Shown piece after piece: positions 36,311 to 45,696 of a stretch of DNA of 63,688 bases. The notes under the pieces are model-generated. The model made no database searches and was not told the origin of the DNA. It saw only the letters and a program-made list of their open reading frames with translations. Position numbers and translations under genes: made by a program. This stretch comes from Ectothiorhodospiraceae bacterium (GTDB lineage: Bacteria > Pseudomonadota > Gammaproteobacteria > Nitrococcales > Halorhodospiraceae). Position 1 is the first letter of the stretch. Each line of letters opens with the position of its first letter. Location: assembly GCA_003552625.1 (NCBI GenBank), contig PUNM01000065.1, forward strand, positions 1 through 63,688. The letters are read 5' to 3'.

Positions 36311-36734
36311 GCGTCCCTGCGAAGGCCTGCTGCTCGGCTTCGACCCGGGCGAGCGTAGGATCGGGATCGCCACAGCCGCCCCCTTGCTCGGCTGCGCCAA
36401 TTCCAGGGGCTGGCTGCCGGCTCAGGGTGGGCAGCCGGACTGGGACCAGGTGGCCACGTTGATCGCACAGTGGGCACCCGTGGCGATCGTCGTCGGCATC
36501 CCTTACCACGCGGACGGGACAGACTCCACCTCCACCGCAGCCGCGCGGCAGCTTGCCGGCCGGCTGCACGGTCGTTTCGGGCTGCCCGTTTATACGGTGG
36601 ATGAACGCCTCTCCTCGCGGGAGGCCGAAGCCCGACTGAGCGAGCGGCGCCGCCGCCTGGACCCCGATGCGGTGCATGGCGAGGCGGCCGCCGTCATTCT
36701 GGAAACCTACCTATCCCAGCAAGGGGCTGCATGA
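36303..36734 (+). CDS. ruvX: Holliday junction resolvase-like / pre-16S rRNA nuclease YqgF
   Basis: RNase H-fold nuclease, now best known for 5' maturation of 16S rRNA. It is 143 residues. The acidic residues are in LLGFDPGERRIGIATA, then VYTVDERLSSREAEARL and LDPDAVHGEAAAVILE. ATG 36303 overlaps the yqgE stop and the stop overlaps the pyrR ATG (ATGA), so translation is coupled through this group. Normal length. Confidence 0.93.
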   Translation: MRERPCEGLLLGFDPGERRIGIATAAPLLGCANSRGWLPAQGGQPDWDQVATLIAQWAPVAIVVGIPYHADGTDSTSTAAARQLAGRLHGRFGLPVYTVDERLSSREAEARLSERRRRLDPDAVHGEAAAVILETYLSQQGAA

Positions 36735-37243
36735 GCACCGAGTTACCGGACGTCGCGACGCTGCTGGATTCGCTTGCGACATCCCTGAACGCCGAGTTCG
36801 AGCGCCGTGATATCGGCTCGCCGATCCTCGTCGGCATCCATACGGGCGGGGTATGGGTTGCAGAGGCACTGCATGAACGCCTGGCCGCCCGCTCACCGGT
36901 CGCCACCCTGGAAGTGGCTTTCCACCGCGACGACCACGCCACAAGCGGTCTAAAGGCATCTGTGCAGAGCTCCGATGTGCCGATCTCGCTGGATGGCCGC
37001 ACGGTCGTACTGATCGACGACGTCATTCAAACGGGCCGGACCATCCGCGCCGCGCTGAACGCCCTTTTCGATTACGGCCGTCCCGGGCGGGTTCTCCTTG
37101 CGGTTCTTGCCGACCGCGGCGGGCGCGAGCTGCCGATCCAGCCTGACGCCCTCGGCGAGCAGCTTGAGCTGCCAACCGTTCAGCGCATCAAGCTGCGCGG
37201 CCCACACCCGCTGCACTTCACTGTTGAGGAGGATGCGCCGTGA
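36731..37243 (+). CDS. pyrR: Bifunctional PyrR regulator / uracil phosphoribosyltransferase
   Basis: 170-residue PRTase-fold protein with the PRPP site [18 protein letters not shown] and [11 protein letters not shown] loop. In Bacillus PyrR binds pyr mRNA attenuators in response to UMP; in Pseudomonas-type operons the regulatory role differs. I saw no attenuator in the four-base junctions here. Coupled by stop/start overlap to ruvX (upstream) and pyrB (downstream). Confidence 0.94.
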   Translation: MSTELPDVATLLDSLATSLNAEFERRDIGSPILVGIHTGGVWVAEALHERLAARSPVATLEVAFHRDDHATSGLKASVQSSDVPISLDGRTVVLIDDVIQTGRTIRAALNALFDYGRPGRVLLAVLADRGGRELPIQPDALGEQLELPTVQRIKLRGPHPLHFTVEEDAP

Positions 37244-38226
37244 GTGTCCAACTCGAGCCCAACGGCCGCCTCCGTCACCTGCTGACCACTGAGGGTCTGC
37301 CGCGCGAGATGCTGACCCGCATCCTCGATACGGCGGAGTCCTTCTCCGGCGTCCTGGGCAAGTCGGTCAAGAAGGTGCCGCTGCTACGTGGACGGACGAT
37401 CATCAACCTCTTCTTCGAACCGAGCACGCGAACGCGAACCACCTTTGAACTGGCCGCTCAGCGCCTCTCCGCGGACGTTCTGAACATCGACGTCGCCACT
37501 TCTTCGACGAGCAAGGGCGAGAGCCTGCTCGACATGCTGCGCAACCTTGAGGCAATGCAGTGCGATGCGTTTGTCGTGCGCCACGCCGACAGCGGTGCAG
37601 CGGAGTTCATCGCGCGACACGTCCGCCCCGGGGTGGCTGTGATCAACGCAGGTGACGGACGTCATGCACACCCGACGCAGGCCCTGCTCGACGCCTTTAC
37701 GATCCGTCGTGAGAAGGGCCCCCTCGAGCCGCTAACCATCGCCATCGTCGGAGACATCCTCCACTCGCGGGTCGCCCGATCACAGATTCACGCCCTGCTC
37801 GGGCTCGGAGCCGGCCAGGTACGGGTGATCGCACCACGAACGCTGCTTCCGCGAGACATTCAGCGCCTGGGCGTCCGCGTTTACGAGGACATGGATGCCG
37901 GACTGGAGGGGGCTGATGTGGTCATGATGCTTCGCCTCCAGCGCGAGCGGATGCGTGGCGCCCTGCTGCCCAGTGAGAGTGAGTTCTTCGCGCGGTTCGG
38001 TCTCACTGAAAAGCGGCTGGAGCGCACCCATCCCGATTCAATCGTCATGCACCCCGGACCGGTCAACCGAGGGGTCGAACTGGACCCGCGCGTGGCGGAC
38101 GGTCCGCGCTCGGTTATCCTCCGGCAGGTCACCAACGGCATCGCAGTTCGCATGGCCGTCATGTCCATCGTCCTGGGCGGCTACAGCGATGCCACTGAAA
38201 CCGGGCTCGAGGAATCCCCGTCATGA
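37240..38226 (+). CDS. pyrB: Aspartate carbamoyltransferase catalytic chain
   Basis: Joins carbamoyl phosphate and aspartate, the first committed pyrimidine step. It is 328 residues. Carbamoyl-phosphate site [15 protein letters not shown] near residue 50, [16 protein letters not shown] near 142 and [11 protein letters not shown] near 276 are intact. There is no pyrI regulatory gene; instead the next gene is the inactive dihydroorotase pyrC', as in Pseudomonas where the two form a dodecameric complex. Overlaps both neighbours by four bases. Confidence 0.96.
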   Translation: MSVQLEPNGRLRHLLTTEGLPREMLTRILDTAESFSGVLGKSVKKVPLLRGRTIINLFFEPSTRTRTTFELAAQRLSADVLNIDVATSSTSKGESLLDMLRNLEAMQCDAFVVRHADSGAAEFIARHVRPGVAVINAGDGRHAHPTQALLDAFTIRREKGPLEPLTIAIVGDILHSRVARSQIHALLGLGAGQVRVIAPRTLLPRDIQRLGVRVYEDMDAGLEGADVVMMLRLQRERMRGALLPSESEFFARFGLTEKRLERTHPDSIVMHPGPVNRGVELDPRVADGPRSVILRQVTNGIAVRMAVMSIVLGGYSDATETGLEESPS

Positions 38227-39506
38227 GCCGAATCCATATCCGTGGAGGCCACCTGATCGATCCGGCGCACCGCCGCAACGGCCCCGGCGACGTCTTCGTC
38301 GCCGAAGGGCGGATTCTCGCGCTGGACACGCCGCCGGCGGAGTTCACCCCCGACGAGACCATCGATGCCAGCGGGCAGATCGTCGCACCCGGGCTTGTTG
38401 ACGCTGCGGTCCGGCTGCGCGAGCCCGGCGCGACGCGGAAAGGAGGAATCGTCCCGGAGGCGCGTGCGGCAGCAGCAGCGGGGATTACGACGCTGCTCCA
38501 GCAGCCGGATACGACCCCGATCATTGACACCCCCTCGGTGGTTGAACTGATCCACAGCCGGGCCGCCGCAGCCGATGCCGCCCGGGTGAGACCAATCGGC
38601 GCCCTGACCCACGGCCTCGGCGGGGAATACCTAGCGGAAATGGCTGCACTGCGTGATGCCGGCTGCCCGGCTGTCGGTGACGGCGGGCGCCCGGTAGCCA
38701 ATTCGCTGGTCCTGCGCCGGGCGCTCGACTACGCCGCCACCTTCTCGCTGCCCGTTGTCATCACGCCGGAGGACGTGGCACTGGCCGAATCCGGACGGGT
38801 CCACGAAGGCGAGGTGGCGACCCGCCTGGGCCTGCCGGGTCAGCCTGCAGCCACCGAAACAACGGCACTGGCTCGGCTCCTGGCGCTGGTCGAAGAGCTC
38901 GGGACACCGGCACACATCGCTCGTCTGTCCACGGCGCGGGGAGCCGAGATGGTAGCGCAGGCACAGGACCGCGGCCTGCCGATCACCGCTGATGTGGCGA
39001 TCCACCAGCTCTTCTTCACGGAACACGACTGTGCGGCGTACAACACCGCTGCTCACGTCCGCCCCCCGCTCCGGACCCAAGCCGATCGTGACGCACTCAG
39101 GCAGGCAGTCGCCGAGGGGGTGATCGGGACGATCTGCTCGGACCACCAACCACACGACCCGGACGCCAAAGCGTGTCCGTTCGCGGACAGCGAGCCGGGG
39201 CTGAGCGGCGTAGACACCCTGTTGCCCCTGGTCCTGCGACTGGTGGATGAGGGGCTACTCGAACTCGGCGAGGCGATCCACCGGGTCACCCATGGCCCAG
39301 CGCAGGCCTTCGGGCTGGCGGCCGGCACGTTGACGCCGGGTGCTACGGCGGATATCACCATTATTGACCCCCGCACGGTCTGGCGTGTTACGCCAGAGAG
39401 CCTACGCAGTCGCGGCCGCAACTCCCTGTTCATCGGCTGGGAGTTGACCGGCTCAGCGAACACGACCCTGGTCGGCGGACGCACTGTGCATTCGCCGGCC
39501 CTTTGA
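38223..39506 (+). CDS. pyrC': Dihydroorotase-like non-catalytic subunit of ATCase
   Basis: 427-residue amidohydrolase-fold protein homologous to class I dihydroorotase but lacking metal ligands. The expected Asp-x-His-x-His is Asp-Ala-Ala-Val-Arg at 60-64 ([13 protein letters not shown]). Later histidines are replaced too: [14 protein letters not shown] where His is usual, and [11 protein letters not shown] with Arg. The late [11 protein letters not shown] Asp remains. This matches the Pseudomonas pyrC' product, which is needed for ATCase assembly but has no dihydroorotase activity. An active PyrC must be elsewhere. Confidence 0.93.
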   Translation: MSRIHIRGGHLIDPAHRRNGPGDVFVAEGRILALDTPPAEFTPDETIDASGQIVAPGLVDAAVRLREPGATRKGGIVPEARAAAAAGITTLLQQPDTTPIIDTPSVVELIHSRAAAADAARVRPIGALTHGLGGEYLAEMAALRDAGCPAVGDGGRPVANSLVLRRALDYAATFSLPVVITPEDVALAESGRVHEGEVATRLGLPGQPAATETTALARLLALVEELGTPAHIARLSTARGAEMVAQAQDRGLPITADVAIHQLFFTEHDCAAYNTAAHVRPPLRTQADRDALRQAVAEGVIGTICSDHQPHDPDAKACPFADSEPGLSGVDTLLPLVLRLVDEGLLELGEAIHRVTHGPAQAFGLAAGTLTPGATADITIIDPRTVWRVTPESLRSRGRNSLFIGWELTGSANTTLVGGRTVHSPAL

Positions 39507-39530
39507 ACGAATCGAACCGGAGGCAAAACC

Positions 39531-40391
39531 GTGAGCGCATCGCCCTACGTCGTCGATGTCACTGTCGAAAATTTCAAGGAGCAGGCCATCGACGCCTCGA
39601 TGCAACAACCTGTGCTCATCTACTTCTGGGCACAGTGGTGCGAGCCGTGCAAGACCCTCTCGCCGACGCTGGAAAAACTGGCCGAGGAGTACCGCGGTGG
39701 CTTCCTGCTTGCCAAGGTCGACTGTGACCAGCAGCAGCAACTCGCCGCACAGGTTGGTGTCCAGAGTTTGCCCACGGCGCTGCTGGTCAAAGAGGGCCAA
39801 CCCGTCGACCAGTTCATGGGCGCGGTACCGGAGGGTGAACTACGGAATTGGCTGGGGCAGTATGTAGAAGCGCCCGAGGCCGACCCTCTGGAGCAGGCGC
39901 GCACCCTGATGAGCGAAGGGCGTTCCGCCGAGGCCGTCCCCTACCTGCGGCAAGCCCGGGAGAAGAGCCCGGACGACGCCAACGTCACCATCGATCTTGC
40001 CCGCGCACTGCTGCAGGGCGGCGATACGGATGAGGCGATCGAGCTGATCCAGGGACTCCCCGCCAACGACCGCCAGGATCCGCGGGCACAGGGGATTCTG
40101 GCCCGAAAGGAGTTCGCCGAGCGGGTCGCTGATCTGCCCGACGTGGAGACGCTGGAACGTCAACTCGAGAGTGACCCGAAGGATGGTCAGGCGCGACTCC
40201 ACTTGGCGCTCCGGCTGGTCGTCGCCGGTGGCGAGCTGGAGGCCCTTGATCACCTGCTCGAACTGATCCAAAAGGACCCGGAGCGCCGGGACGAAGCGCA
40301 TCAGACAACGCTTCAGGTCCTCGGAATGCTTGGCCCCGAGCACCCGGAAGCTCGCCGTTATCGGCAGCGGCTCTTCCAGCTTCTGCACTGA
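39531..40391 (+). CDS. YbbN/CnoX-type thioredoxin with C-terminal TPR domain
   Basis: Co-chaperone/redox protein, 286 residues. An N-terminal thioredoxin domain (about 5-110) with WCEPC (Cys37, Cys40) and QSLPTALLV is followed by an all-helical TPR region (about 117-286). E. coli YbbN (CnoX) has lost one active cysteine (SQHC); this one has both, so real redox activity is plausible, as described for the alphaproteobacterial form. GTG start with GGAGG upstream. It follows pyrC' by 24 bases and ends at a strong hairpin. Confidence 0.9.
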   Translation: MSASPYVVDVTVENFKEQAIDASMQQPVLIYFWAQWCEPCKTLSPTLEKLAEEYRGGFLLAKVDCDQQQQLAAQVGVQSLPTALLVKEGQPVDQFMGAVPEGELRNWLGQYVEAPEADPLEQARTLMSEGRSAEAVPYLRQAREKSPDDANVTIDLARALLQGGDTDEAIELIQGLPANDRQDPRAQGILARKEFAERVADLPDVETLERQLESDPKDGQARLHLALRLVVAGGELEALDHLLELIQKDPERRDEAHQTTLQVLGMLGPEHPEARRYRQRLFQLLH

Positions 40392-40407
40392 AGGGTGTCG
40401 GCCTACC

Positions 40408-40438
40408 GCCGGGGCGCCAGCCAGGACGGCGCCCCGGC
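40408..40438. terminator. Hairpin between convergent ybbN-type gene and transglycosylase
   Basis: GCCGGGGCGCC (40408-40418) pairs perfectly with GGCGCCCCGGC (40428-40438), an 11-bp stem with a nine-base loop lying between two convergent stops. Neither side continues into a T-run, so termination efficiency is uncertain. Confidence 0.6.
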
Positions 40439-40451
40439 TGGCCCCGGGCCC

Positions 40452-41246
40452 CTAGATGGGCTCGTTCGCCACCCCGCTGCGGCGCAGGACCCGGTCAATG
40501 AAGGCCCGGGTTTCGTAGGGCGCATGCCGATAGAGCAGCCAGCGCAGATCTTCCATCGTGTTCAGGTTGGGGCTGGAGAGCACATTGCGGTAGACATTGC
40601 CCGGGCCCCAGTTGTAGGCGGCCAGCGCGAGCCAGGTCGCCATCGGCTCCCCATAGGGCGCATAACGGTCATGCAGCTGGGCCAGATAGTGGCTGCCGAG
40701 CAGGATGTTCAGGCGCGGATCGGCAAGGTCCTCCGCGCTGATGTCGAGTTCCTCGCGCTCGCTGAAACGCTCCACCCACTCCGGAACCCGGTCGCCCACA
40801 TCGGCCGCGGCTACCGGGCGCACCTGCATCAGTCCCACTGCGCCGGCGTTGCTCACGACACCGGGTCGATAGTCGCTTTCCGTGCGGACCACGGCGCGAA
40901 TCAACTCCGGGCTCAGCCCGGTGGTCTCCGCCGCCTCCTTGATGAGTTCATCAAGCAGATCCGCGGAGATGGCGCGGTTGGAGCCAATCGACAGGCCCGC
41001 AGCGCGCTGGTCCTGGCGCTCCTCGACGATAACCTCAACGACCGCACGGGATACCTCCGGCATCGCAGCGGAGGCGCGCATGGTCTCGATCTTTTCGTTG
41101 CCCTGCTCCGGGACGGCAGCAGCGCCACCGCGCTGCGCCGCCCACTCCGAATGGTGGAGCTGGACCGCAGCGACGCAAGCGACGGCCAGGCTGCAGCCGC
41201 TTATCAACCAGGAAGAGAATCCCTTCATCGCTGTCTGCTCATTCAC
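40452..41246 (-). CDS. Lytic transglycosylase (SLT family)
   Basis: Peptidoglycan-cleaving enzyme of the envelope, 264 residues. A hydrophobic N-terminal signal or anchor (SSWLISGCSLAVACVAAVQL, about 11-30) includes Cys18, though the surrounding residues are not a clear lipobox. The catalytic domain (about 100-250) has SPELIRAVVRTESDYRP with the acid Glu, NAGAVGLMQVRP and AAYNWGPGNVYRNV. This is the family-1 SLT/EmtA-like arrangement. Divergent from yggS. Confidence 0.9.
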   Translation of the reverse strand: MNEQTAMKGFSSWLISGCSLAVACVAAVQLHHSEWAAQRGGAAAVPEQGNEKIETMRASAAMPEVSRAVVEVIVEERQDQRAAGLSIGSNRAISADLLDELIKEAAETTGLSPELIRAVVRTESDYRPGVVSNAGAVGLMQVRPVAAADVGDRVPEWVERFSEREELDISAEDLADPRLNILLGSHYLAQLHDRYAPYGEPMATWLALAAYNWGPGNVYRNVLSSPNLNTMEDLRWLLYRHAPYETRAFIDRVLRRSGVANEPI

Positions 41247-41391
41247 ATGCGTACCATTACCCTTAGTTTAGCATGGGTTCGCGCTCCGACCGGCAATCTG
41301 TTGCCGCAGGGCCATTCGACGCGCTCCTCGCGGCGCCGTATCATCTGCGGATCGATCAACACGGCCAGCGGGCAGGAGGCTTGGGAGCCGC

Positions 41392-42081
41392 ATGAGCGAG
41401 ATCGCGTGCCGACTCGACGCCTTACGAGACCGAATCACGAGTGCATGCGCCGCAAATCGTCGCAGCCCCGAGAGCGTCCGCATCCTCGCCATCAGCAAGC
41501 GGCATCCCGCGGATGCGATCCGCGAGGCCTACGCGGCGGGCCAGCGGGCATTCGGCGAGAACTACCTGCAGGAGGCCGCCGGCAAGCAGGACGCGCTTGC
41601 CGATTTGGGTGTGGAGTGGCACTTCGTCGGTGGCTTGCAGTCGAACAAGACGCGCGAGGCGGCAGAGCGTTTCGCCTGGATCCATACCGTCGATCGCCTG
41701 CGAATCGCCCGACGCCTTTCCGAGCAGCGCCCCGAAGAGCTGCCGCCGCTGAATGTATGCCTACAGGTCAACATCAGTCGGGAGTCGCAGAAGGCGGGCT
41801 GCCCGCCCGAGGATGTCGCCGAACTGGCCGCTGCGGTTGCGGACTTGCCGCGCCTGCGGTTACGCGGGCTCATGTCGATCCCCGCCCCGGCCGACGGAAT
41901 CGACGCTCAGCGAACGCCTCACCGGCAACTCCGGGAGCTGCAGGAGCGGCTCCAGGCGGCGGGCATCGCCGTGGACACCCTATCGATGGGAATGACCGAC
42001 GATCTTGAAGCGGCCATCGCCGAGGGGAGCACACTGGTTCGCATCGGCACCGCAATCTTCGGCCCCCGGCCTCAGCCCTAG
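41392..42081 (+). CDS. yggS: YggS family PLP homeostasis protein
   Basis: Single-domain PLP-binding barrel that buffers pyridoxal phosphate, 229 residues. The PLP lysine lies in ILAISKRHPADAI, followed by FGENYLQEA, WHFVGGLQSNK, VNISRESQKAG and LSMGMTDDLEAAI with the phosphate-binding loop. The usual neighbour pilT is not adjacent. It starts the yggS-proC-yggT-yggU run, a common gammaproteobacterial order. GGGAG precedes the ATG. Confidence 0.95.
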   Translation: MSEIACRLDALRDRITSACAANRRSPESVRILAISKRHPADAIREAYAAGQRAFGENYLQEAAGKQDALADLGVEWHFVGGLQSNKTREAAERFAWIHTVDRLRIARRLSEQRPEELPPLNVCLQVNISRESQKAGCPPEDVAELAAAVADLPRLRLRGLMSIPAPADGIDAQRTPHRQLRELQERLQAAGIAVDTLSMGMTDDLEAAIAEGSTLVRIGTAIFGPRPQP

Positions 42082-42094
42082 GAGGAGCTGCCCG

Positions 42095-42925
42095 ATGACA
42101 CATCAGGCACGAATCGCTTTTATCGGTGGCGGCAACATGGCCCGTTCCCTGATTGGTGGCCTCATCGCGGACGGCTATGCCGCCGATCGCATCCGCGTCA
42201 GTGAGCCGGATCGCGCTCGGGGTGAGCGACTGGCCGCCGAGATGGGTGTCACCGTACTCGAGGACAACCGGGAAGCCGCCGACGGCGTCGATGCTGCCAT
42301 CCTCGCCGTCAAGCCACAGGTCATCCGCACGGTGGCCGAGCAGGTTGGGCCGACCTTGACCCAGCACGGCGCCTTGGCCGTCTCCATCGCCGCCGGAGTC
42401 CGCATTACCGACCTGGAAAGGTGGCTCGGACCGCCTTCCGCGGTGGTTCGTTGCATGCCGAACACACCGTCGCTGGTACGCAGTGGCGCCACCGCACTGT
42501 GCGCCAACACGGCGGCCACGGAGGCCCAGCGTGAACTTGCCGAGAGCCTGATGCGGGCGGTCGGCCAGACCCTGTGGGTCGAGGATGAGCGGCTGATGGA
42601 TGCGGTCACCGCCCTCTCCGGTAGCGGTCCGGCCTACTTCTTCCTGGTCATGGAAGCGCTTGAGGAGGCGGGGGTGGAACTGGGCCTGGAGCGCGAAGCA
42701 GCGCGGCTGCTGACCCTGGAGACGGCCACCGGTGCGGCCCGAATGGCGCTGGAGTCCGACGACACGCCTGCGCAACTTCGCCAGGCTGTCACTTCGCCCG
42801 GAGGGACCACAGAACAGGCCCTCAATGTTCTTGAGGACGCGGATTTGCGGGGCGCGATCCGGCGGGCTGCGCAGGCCGCCGCAACTCGCGCCGATGAGCT
42901 AGGCAACCTGCTTGGGGAGCAGTAA
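42095..42925 (+). CDS. proC: Pyrroline-5-carboxylate reductase
   Basis: Last step of proline synthesis, NAD(P)H-dependent. It is 276 residues. The Rossmann loop is IAFIGGGNMARSLIGG, then VRCMPNTPSLVRSGATAL, ALSGSGPAYFFLVMEAL and the C-terminal TSPGGTTEQALNVLE. ATG 42095 was chosen because AGGAGG lies eight bases upstream. Proline is also an osmoprotectant precursor. One base overlaps yggT. Confidence 0.96.
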   Translation: MTHQARIAFIGGGNMARSLIGGLIADGYAADRIRVSEPDRARGERLAAEMGVTVLEDNREAADGVDAAILAVKPQVIRTVAEQVGPTLTQHGALAVSIAAGVRITDLERWLGPPSAVVRCMPNTPSLVRSGATALCANTAATEAQRELAESLMRAVGQTLWVEDERLMDAVTALSGSGPAYFFLVMEALEEAGVELGLEREAARLLTLETATGAARMALESDDTPAQLRQAVTSPGGTTEQALNVLEDADLRGAIRRAAQAAATRADELGNLLGEQ

Positions 42926-43503
42926 TGGGATCCAACTACTTCACAGACCCACTTATCTTTCTGATCGGAACGGCTTTTTCCCTATACATCCTGGCCGTGA
43001 TGCTGCGCTTCCTTCTGCAGGCGGTGCGCGCCGATTTCTTTAATCCGATCTCCCAGTTCCTGGTACGCGCCACCTCGCCGGTGCTTAACCCACTGCGGCG
43101 CGTTATCCCCGGAATCGGGGGCATCGACCTGGCGGCCATCGTCCTGATGTTCGTGCTACAGGCGGTCTCTCTCTACCTGATTTTCCTGCTCGCCTACGGC
43201 CAGCACCCGCCGCTGCTCCCCCTGACTGTCGAGTCCGTCGGTCGGCTGATCGGGCTGCTCCTCAACCTCTACACGGTGCTGATCCTCGTCGGGGTCATCA
43301 TCAGCTGGATCAACCCGACGGCCAGCCACCCCGGCCTGCACCTGCTCCAGCAACTGACCAACCCCATCCTCCGACCGATCCGTTCGGCGCTGCCCGATAT
43401 GGGCGGGCTTGACCTGTCACCGCTGGTCGCGCTGATCGCGATCCACTTGGTCCGCATGTTGGCGGTCTACCCGTTGCGCGGACAGATCCCCATGCCGATC
43501 TAG
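42925..43503 (+). CDS. yggT: YggT family membrane protein
   Basis: 192-residue integral membrane protein with two repeated YGGT units, each with a pair of hydrophobic helices and the signature SQFLVRATSPVLNPLRRVIP / LLQQLTNPILRPIRSALP. Function unknown; related chloroplast proteins help cofactor assembly and nucleoid organisation. ATG overlaps the proC stop (TAATG). Four bases of spacing before yggU. Confidence 0.92.
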   Translation: MGSNYFTDPLIFLIGTAFSLYILAVMLRFLLQAVRADFFNPISQFLVRATSPVLNPLRRVIPGIGGIDLAAIVLMFVLQAVSLYLIFLLAYGQHPPLLPLTVESVGRLIGLLLNLYTVLILVGVIISWINPTASHPGLHLLQQLTNPILRPIRSALPDMGGLDLSPLVALIAIHLVRMLAVYPLRGQIPMPI

Positions 43504-43506
43504 GCC

Positions 43507-43806
43507 ATGGCGTGGGCCCAATGGGATCACGATTCCGGTGACCTGATTCTGCGGGTGCGAGTGGTGCCGCGGGCGAAGCAGGAGCGGTTGGAACCCGGGG
43601 CAGAGCAACTCCGGGTTCGTCTTAATGCCCCACCGGTCGATGGCAAGGCGAATGACGCACTCTGCCGCCTGCTGGCCCGTCGCTTCGGCGTGAACAAATC
43701 GGCGGTCAGCGTCAGCCACGGCCACCGCAGCCGGGACAAGACGGTTCGGCTGAGCGGCCCGGTCTCCTGGCCAGCGGAACTTGCGCCGCCACCGCCGACA
43801 GGCTGA
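43507..43806 (+). CDS. yggU: DUF167 / YggU family protein
   Basis: 99-residue conserved protein of unknown function with [35 protein letters not shown] and [13 protein letters not shown], all diagnostic. Adjacent to yggT as in most Gammaproteobacteria. Normal length. Confidence 0.92.
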   Translation: MAWAQWDHDSGDLILRVRVVPRAKQERLEPGAEQLRVRLNAPPVDGKANDALCRLLARRFGVNKSAVSVSHGHRSRDKTVRLSGPVSWPAELAPPPPTG

Positions 43807-43830
43807 GGCGGCTTGTCCAGCTGCTGCCCG

Positions 43831-43864
43831 GCTCGCTAGACTGCACGGCTATTGTGCAGCGAGC
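43831..43864 (+). promoter_or_regulatory. Hairpin in the metX leader
   Basis: GCTCGCT(agac)TGCAC pairs with GTGCA-GCGAGC around the loop ggctatt, an 11-bp stem with a bulge of about five bases. It ends nine bases before the metX ATG and its 3' arm includes the only purine-rich candidate ribosome site (GCGAGC). It could occlude translation; not matched to a known SAM riboswitch. Confidence 0.35.
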
Positions 43865-43873
43865 GGTATACCC

Positions 43874-45022
43874 ATGGTCAGAAGCCCGCCGGCCGACTCC
43901 GTCGGACTCGTGACCCAGCATAAGGCTGTGTTCGAGGAGCCATTGCCGCTCGATTGCGGGCGGGAGCTCCCACGTTACGAGCTGGTCTACGAGGCGTATG
44001 GCGAGCTCAACCGGGAGCGCAACAACGCGATCCTCGTTTGCCATGCGCTTTCGGGGAATCACCACGCCGCCGGCTACCACTCCGAGCACGACCGCAAACC
44101 CGGCTGGTGGGAGACGTGTATCGGCCCGGGCAAGCCGCTGGACACGAATCGCTTCTACGTCGTCTGCAGCAACAACCTCGGCGGCTGTCACGGGTCCACC
44201 GGACCGGCCAGCATCAACCCGGAGACCGGCAAGCCGTACGGCGACCGATTCCCCGTAGTGACGGTCCGTGACTGGGTCCGCAGCCAGGCACGGCTGGCCG
44301 ACCAACTCGGCATCGAGCAGTGGGCCGCTGTCGCCGGGGGGAGCCTGGGAGGAATGCAGGCGCTGCAGTGGGCGATCGATTTCCCGCAGCGGCTCCGGCA
44401 CGCCATCGTCATCGCCGCGGCTCCGCGCCTATCGGCCCAGAACATCGGCTTCAACGAAGTCGCCCGCCAGGCGATTATGAGCGATCCGGAGTTCCACGGC
44501 GGACGCTACTACGACTACGGCGTCTCGCCCCGTCGCGGGCTGGCGGTAGCCCGCATGCTCGGGCATATCACCTACCTCTCCGACGACGCCATGCGGGCCA
44601 AGTTCGGGCGCGACCTGCGGGGCGACATGAGCTTCGATTTCGAGGAGGTCGACTTCGAGGTGGAGAGCTACCTGCGCTACCAGGGCCAGCGCTTCGTGCA
44701 GGACTTCGACGCCAACACGTACCTGCTCATGACGAAGGCACTGGATTACTTCGACCCCGCCGCCGAGTACGACGACGACTTCGCGGCGGCCGTTGCTCAG
44801 ATCCAGTGCTCGACCCTGCTGCTGTCGTTCTCCAGCGACTGGCGTTTCGCGCCCTCGCGCTCCCGGGAGATCCTGCGCGCACTGCTCGAGAAGGAGAAAC
44901 CGGTGAGCTACATGGAGATCGAGGCAACGCAGGGCCACGACGCATTCCTGATGCCGATCCAGCGCTATCTCGAGGCGTTCTCCGCGTACATGGACAACGT
45001 CGGCCGGGAGGTCGGAGCGTGA
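43874..45022 (+). CDS. metX: Homoserine O-acyltransferase (MetX)
   Basis: Activates homoserine for methionine synthesis with acetyl- or succinyl-CoA. It is 382 residues of alpha/beta-hydrolase fold: [34 protein letters not shown], the nucleophile elbow [16 protein letters not shown] (Ser), [14 protein letters not shown] and the final GHDAFLMP (Asp/His). ATG 43874 was chosen. Acyl donor not decided by eye; succinyl is common in this group. Overlaps metW (GTGA), a conserved pair. Confidence 0.94.
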   Translation: MVRSPPADSVGLVTQHKAVFEEPLPLDCGRELPRYELVYEAYGELNRERNNAILVCHALSGNHHAAGYHSEHDRKPGWWETCIGPGKPLDTNRFYVVCSNNLGGCHGSTGPASINPETGKPYGDRFPVVTVRDWVRSQARLADQLGIEQWAAVAGGSLGGMQALQWAIDFPQRLRHAIVIAAAPRLSAQNIGFNEVARQAIMSDPEFHGGRYYDYGVSPRRGLAVARMLGHITYLSDDAMRAKFGRDLRGDMSFDFEEVDFEVESYLRYQGQRFVQDFDANTYLLMTKALDYFDPAAEYDDDFAAAVAQIQCSTLLLSFSSDWRFAPSRSREILRALLEKEKPVSYMEIEATQGHDAFLMPIQRYLEAFSAYMDNVGREVGA

Positions 45023-45633
45023 ATCCGCTGCGCCGCGAACTCGAGATCGTGGCCGACTGGATCGAGCCGGGCTCCCGGGTCCTCGACCTGGGCTGCGGCG
45101 ACGGCACGCTGCTCCAGTACCTGGTTGAGCGCAAAGGGGTGACGGCCTACGGCCTGGAAATCGACCCGCGCAAGGTCACCCGGTGCATGGACCGGGGCGT
45201 CAACGTCGTCCGTGCCGACCTGGACGAAGGGCTCAGTGATTTCCACCGGGACAGTTTCGACCACGTCATCATGAGCCAGACCGTCCAGGCGGTCCGCTAC
45301 CCGGACAAGCTGCTGGAAGACATGCTCCGCGTAGGGGCGCACGGGATCGTCACTTTCCCGAACCTAGGCTATTGGCGGCTGCGGATGCAGCTTCTGCTCA
45401 AGGGTCGGATGCCGCGAAGCCCGGCACTTCCCAACGCCTGGTACAACTCACCAAACATCCATCTGTGCACGGTGCGTGATTTCGAGCGACTCTGCGCCAC
45501 GATGGGGGTGCAGATCCTGGAGCGTCGCCTGCTCGACCGCGCCCACCGCTCGACTCCTTTCACCAACCTGGCTCCGAATCTGCTCGGTGAGGTCGCGATC
45601 TACAGGTTCGTGCGCGGCGGCCAGGCGCTGTAG
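45019..45633 (+). CDS. metW: Methionine biosynthesis protein MetW
   Basis: Small SAM-methyltransferase-fold protein needed with MetX in several Proteobacteria, 204 residues. The SAM loop is [15 protein letters not shown], then [21 protein letters not shown]-type MetW signature and [20 protein letters not shown] 45019 overlaps the metX stop. It probably supports MetX activity instead of methylating a substrate; that is from family work. The stop TAG lies in a palindromic TAGAATTCTA. Confidence 0.94.
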   Translation: MNPLRRELEIVADWIEPGSRVLDLGCGDGTLLQYLVERKGVTAYGLEIDPRKVTRCMDRGVNVVRADLDEGLSDFHRDSFDHVIMSQTVQAVRYPDKLLEDMLRVGAHGIVTFPNLGYWRLRMQLLLKGRMPRSPALPNAWYNSPNIHLCTVRDFERLCATMGVQILERRLLDRAHRSTPFTNLAPNLLGEVAIYRFVRGGQAL

Positions 45634-45696
45634 AATTCTAGCCAGAGGTGAGCACCGACGTTCACCCGGGTCCACCGCTAACAGCCGGGAAGGCCT

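Noticed and set aside
45631-45640. TAGAATTCTA palindrome at the metW stop
   Set aside because: A perfect 10-base palindrome but isolated; probably chance.
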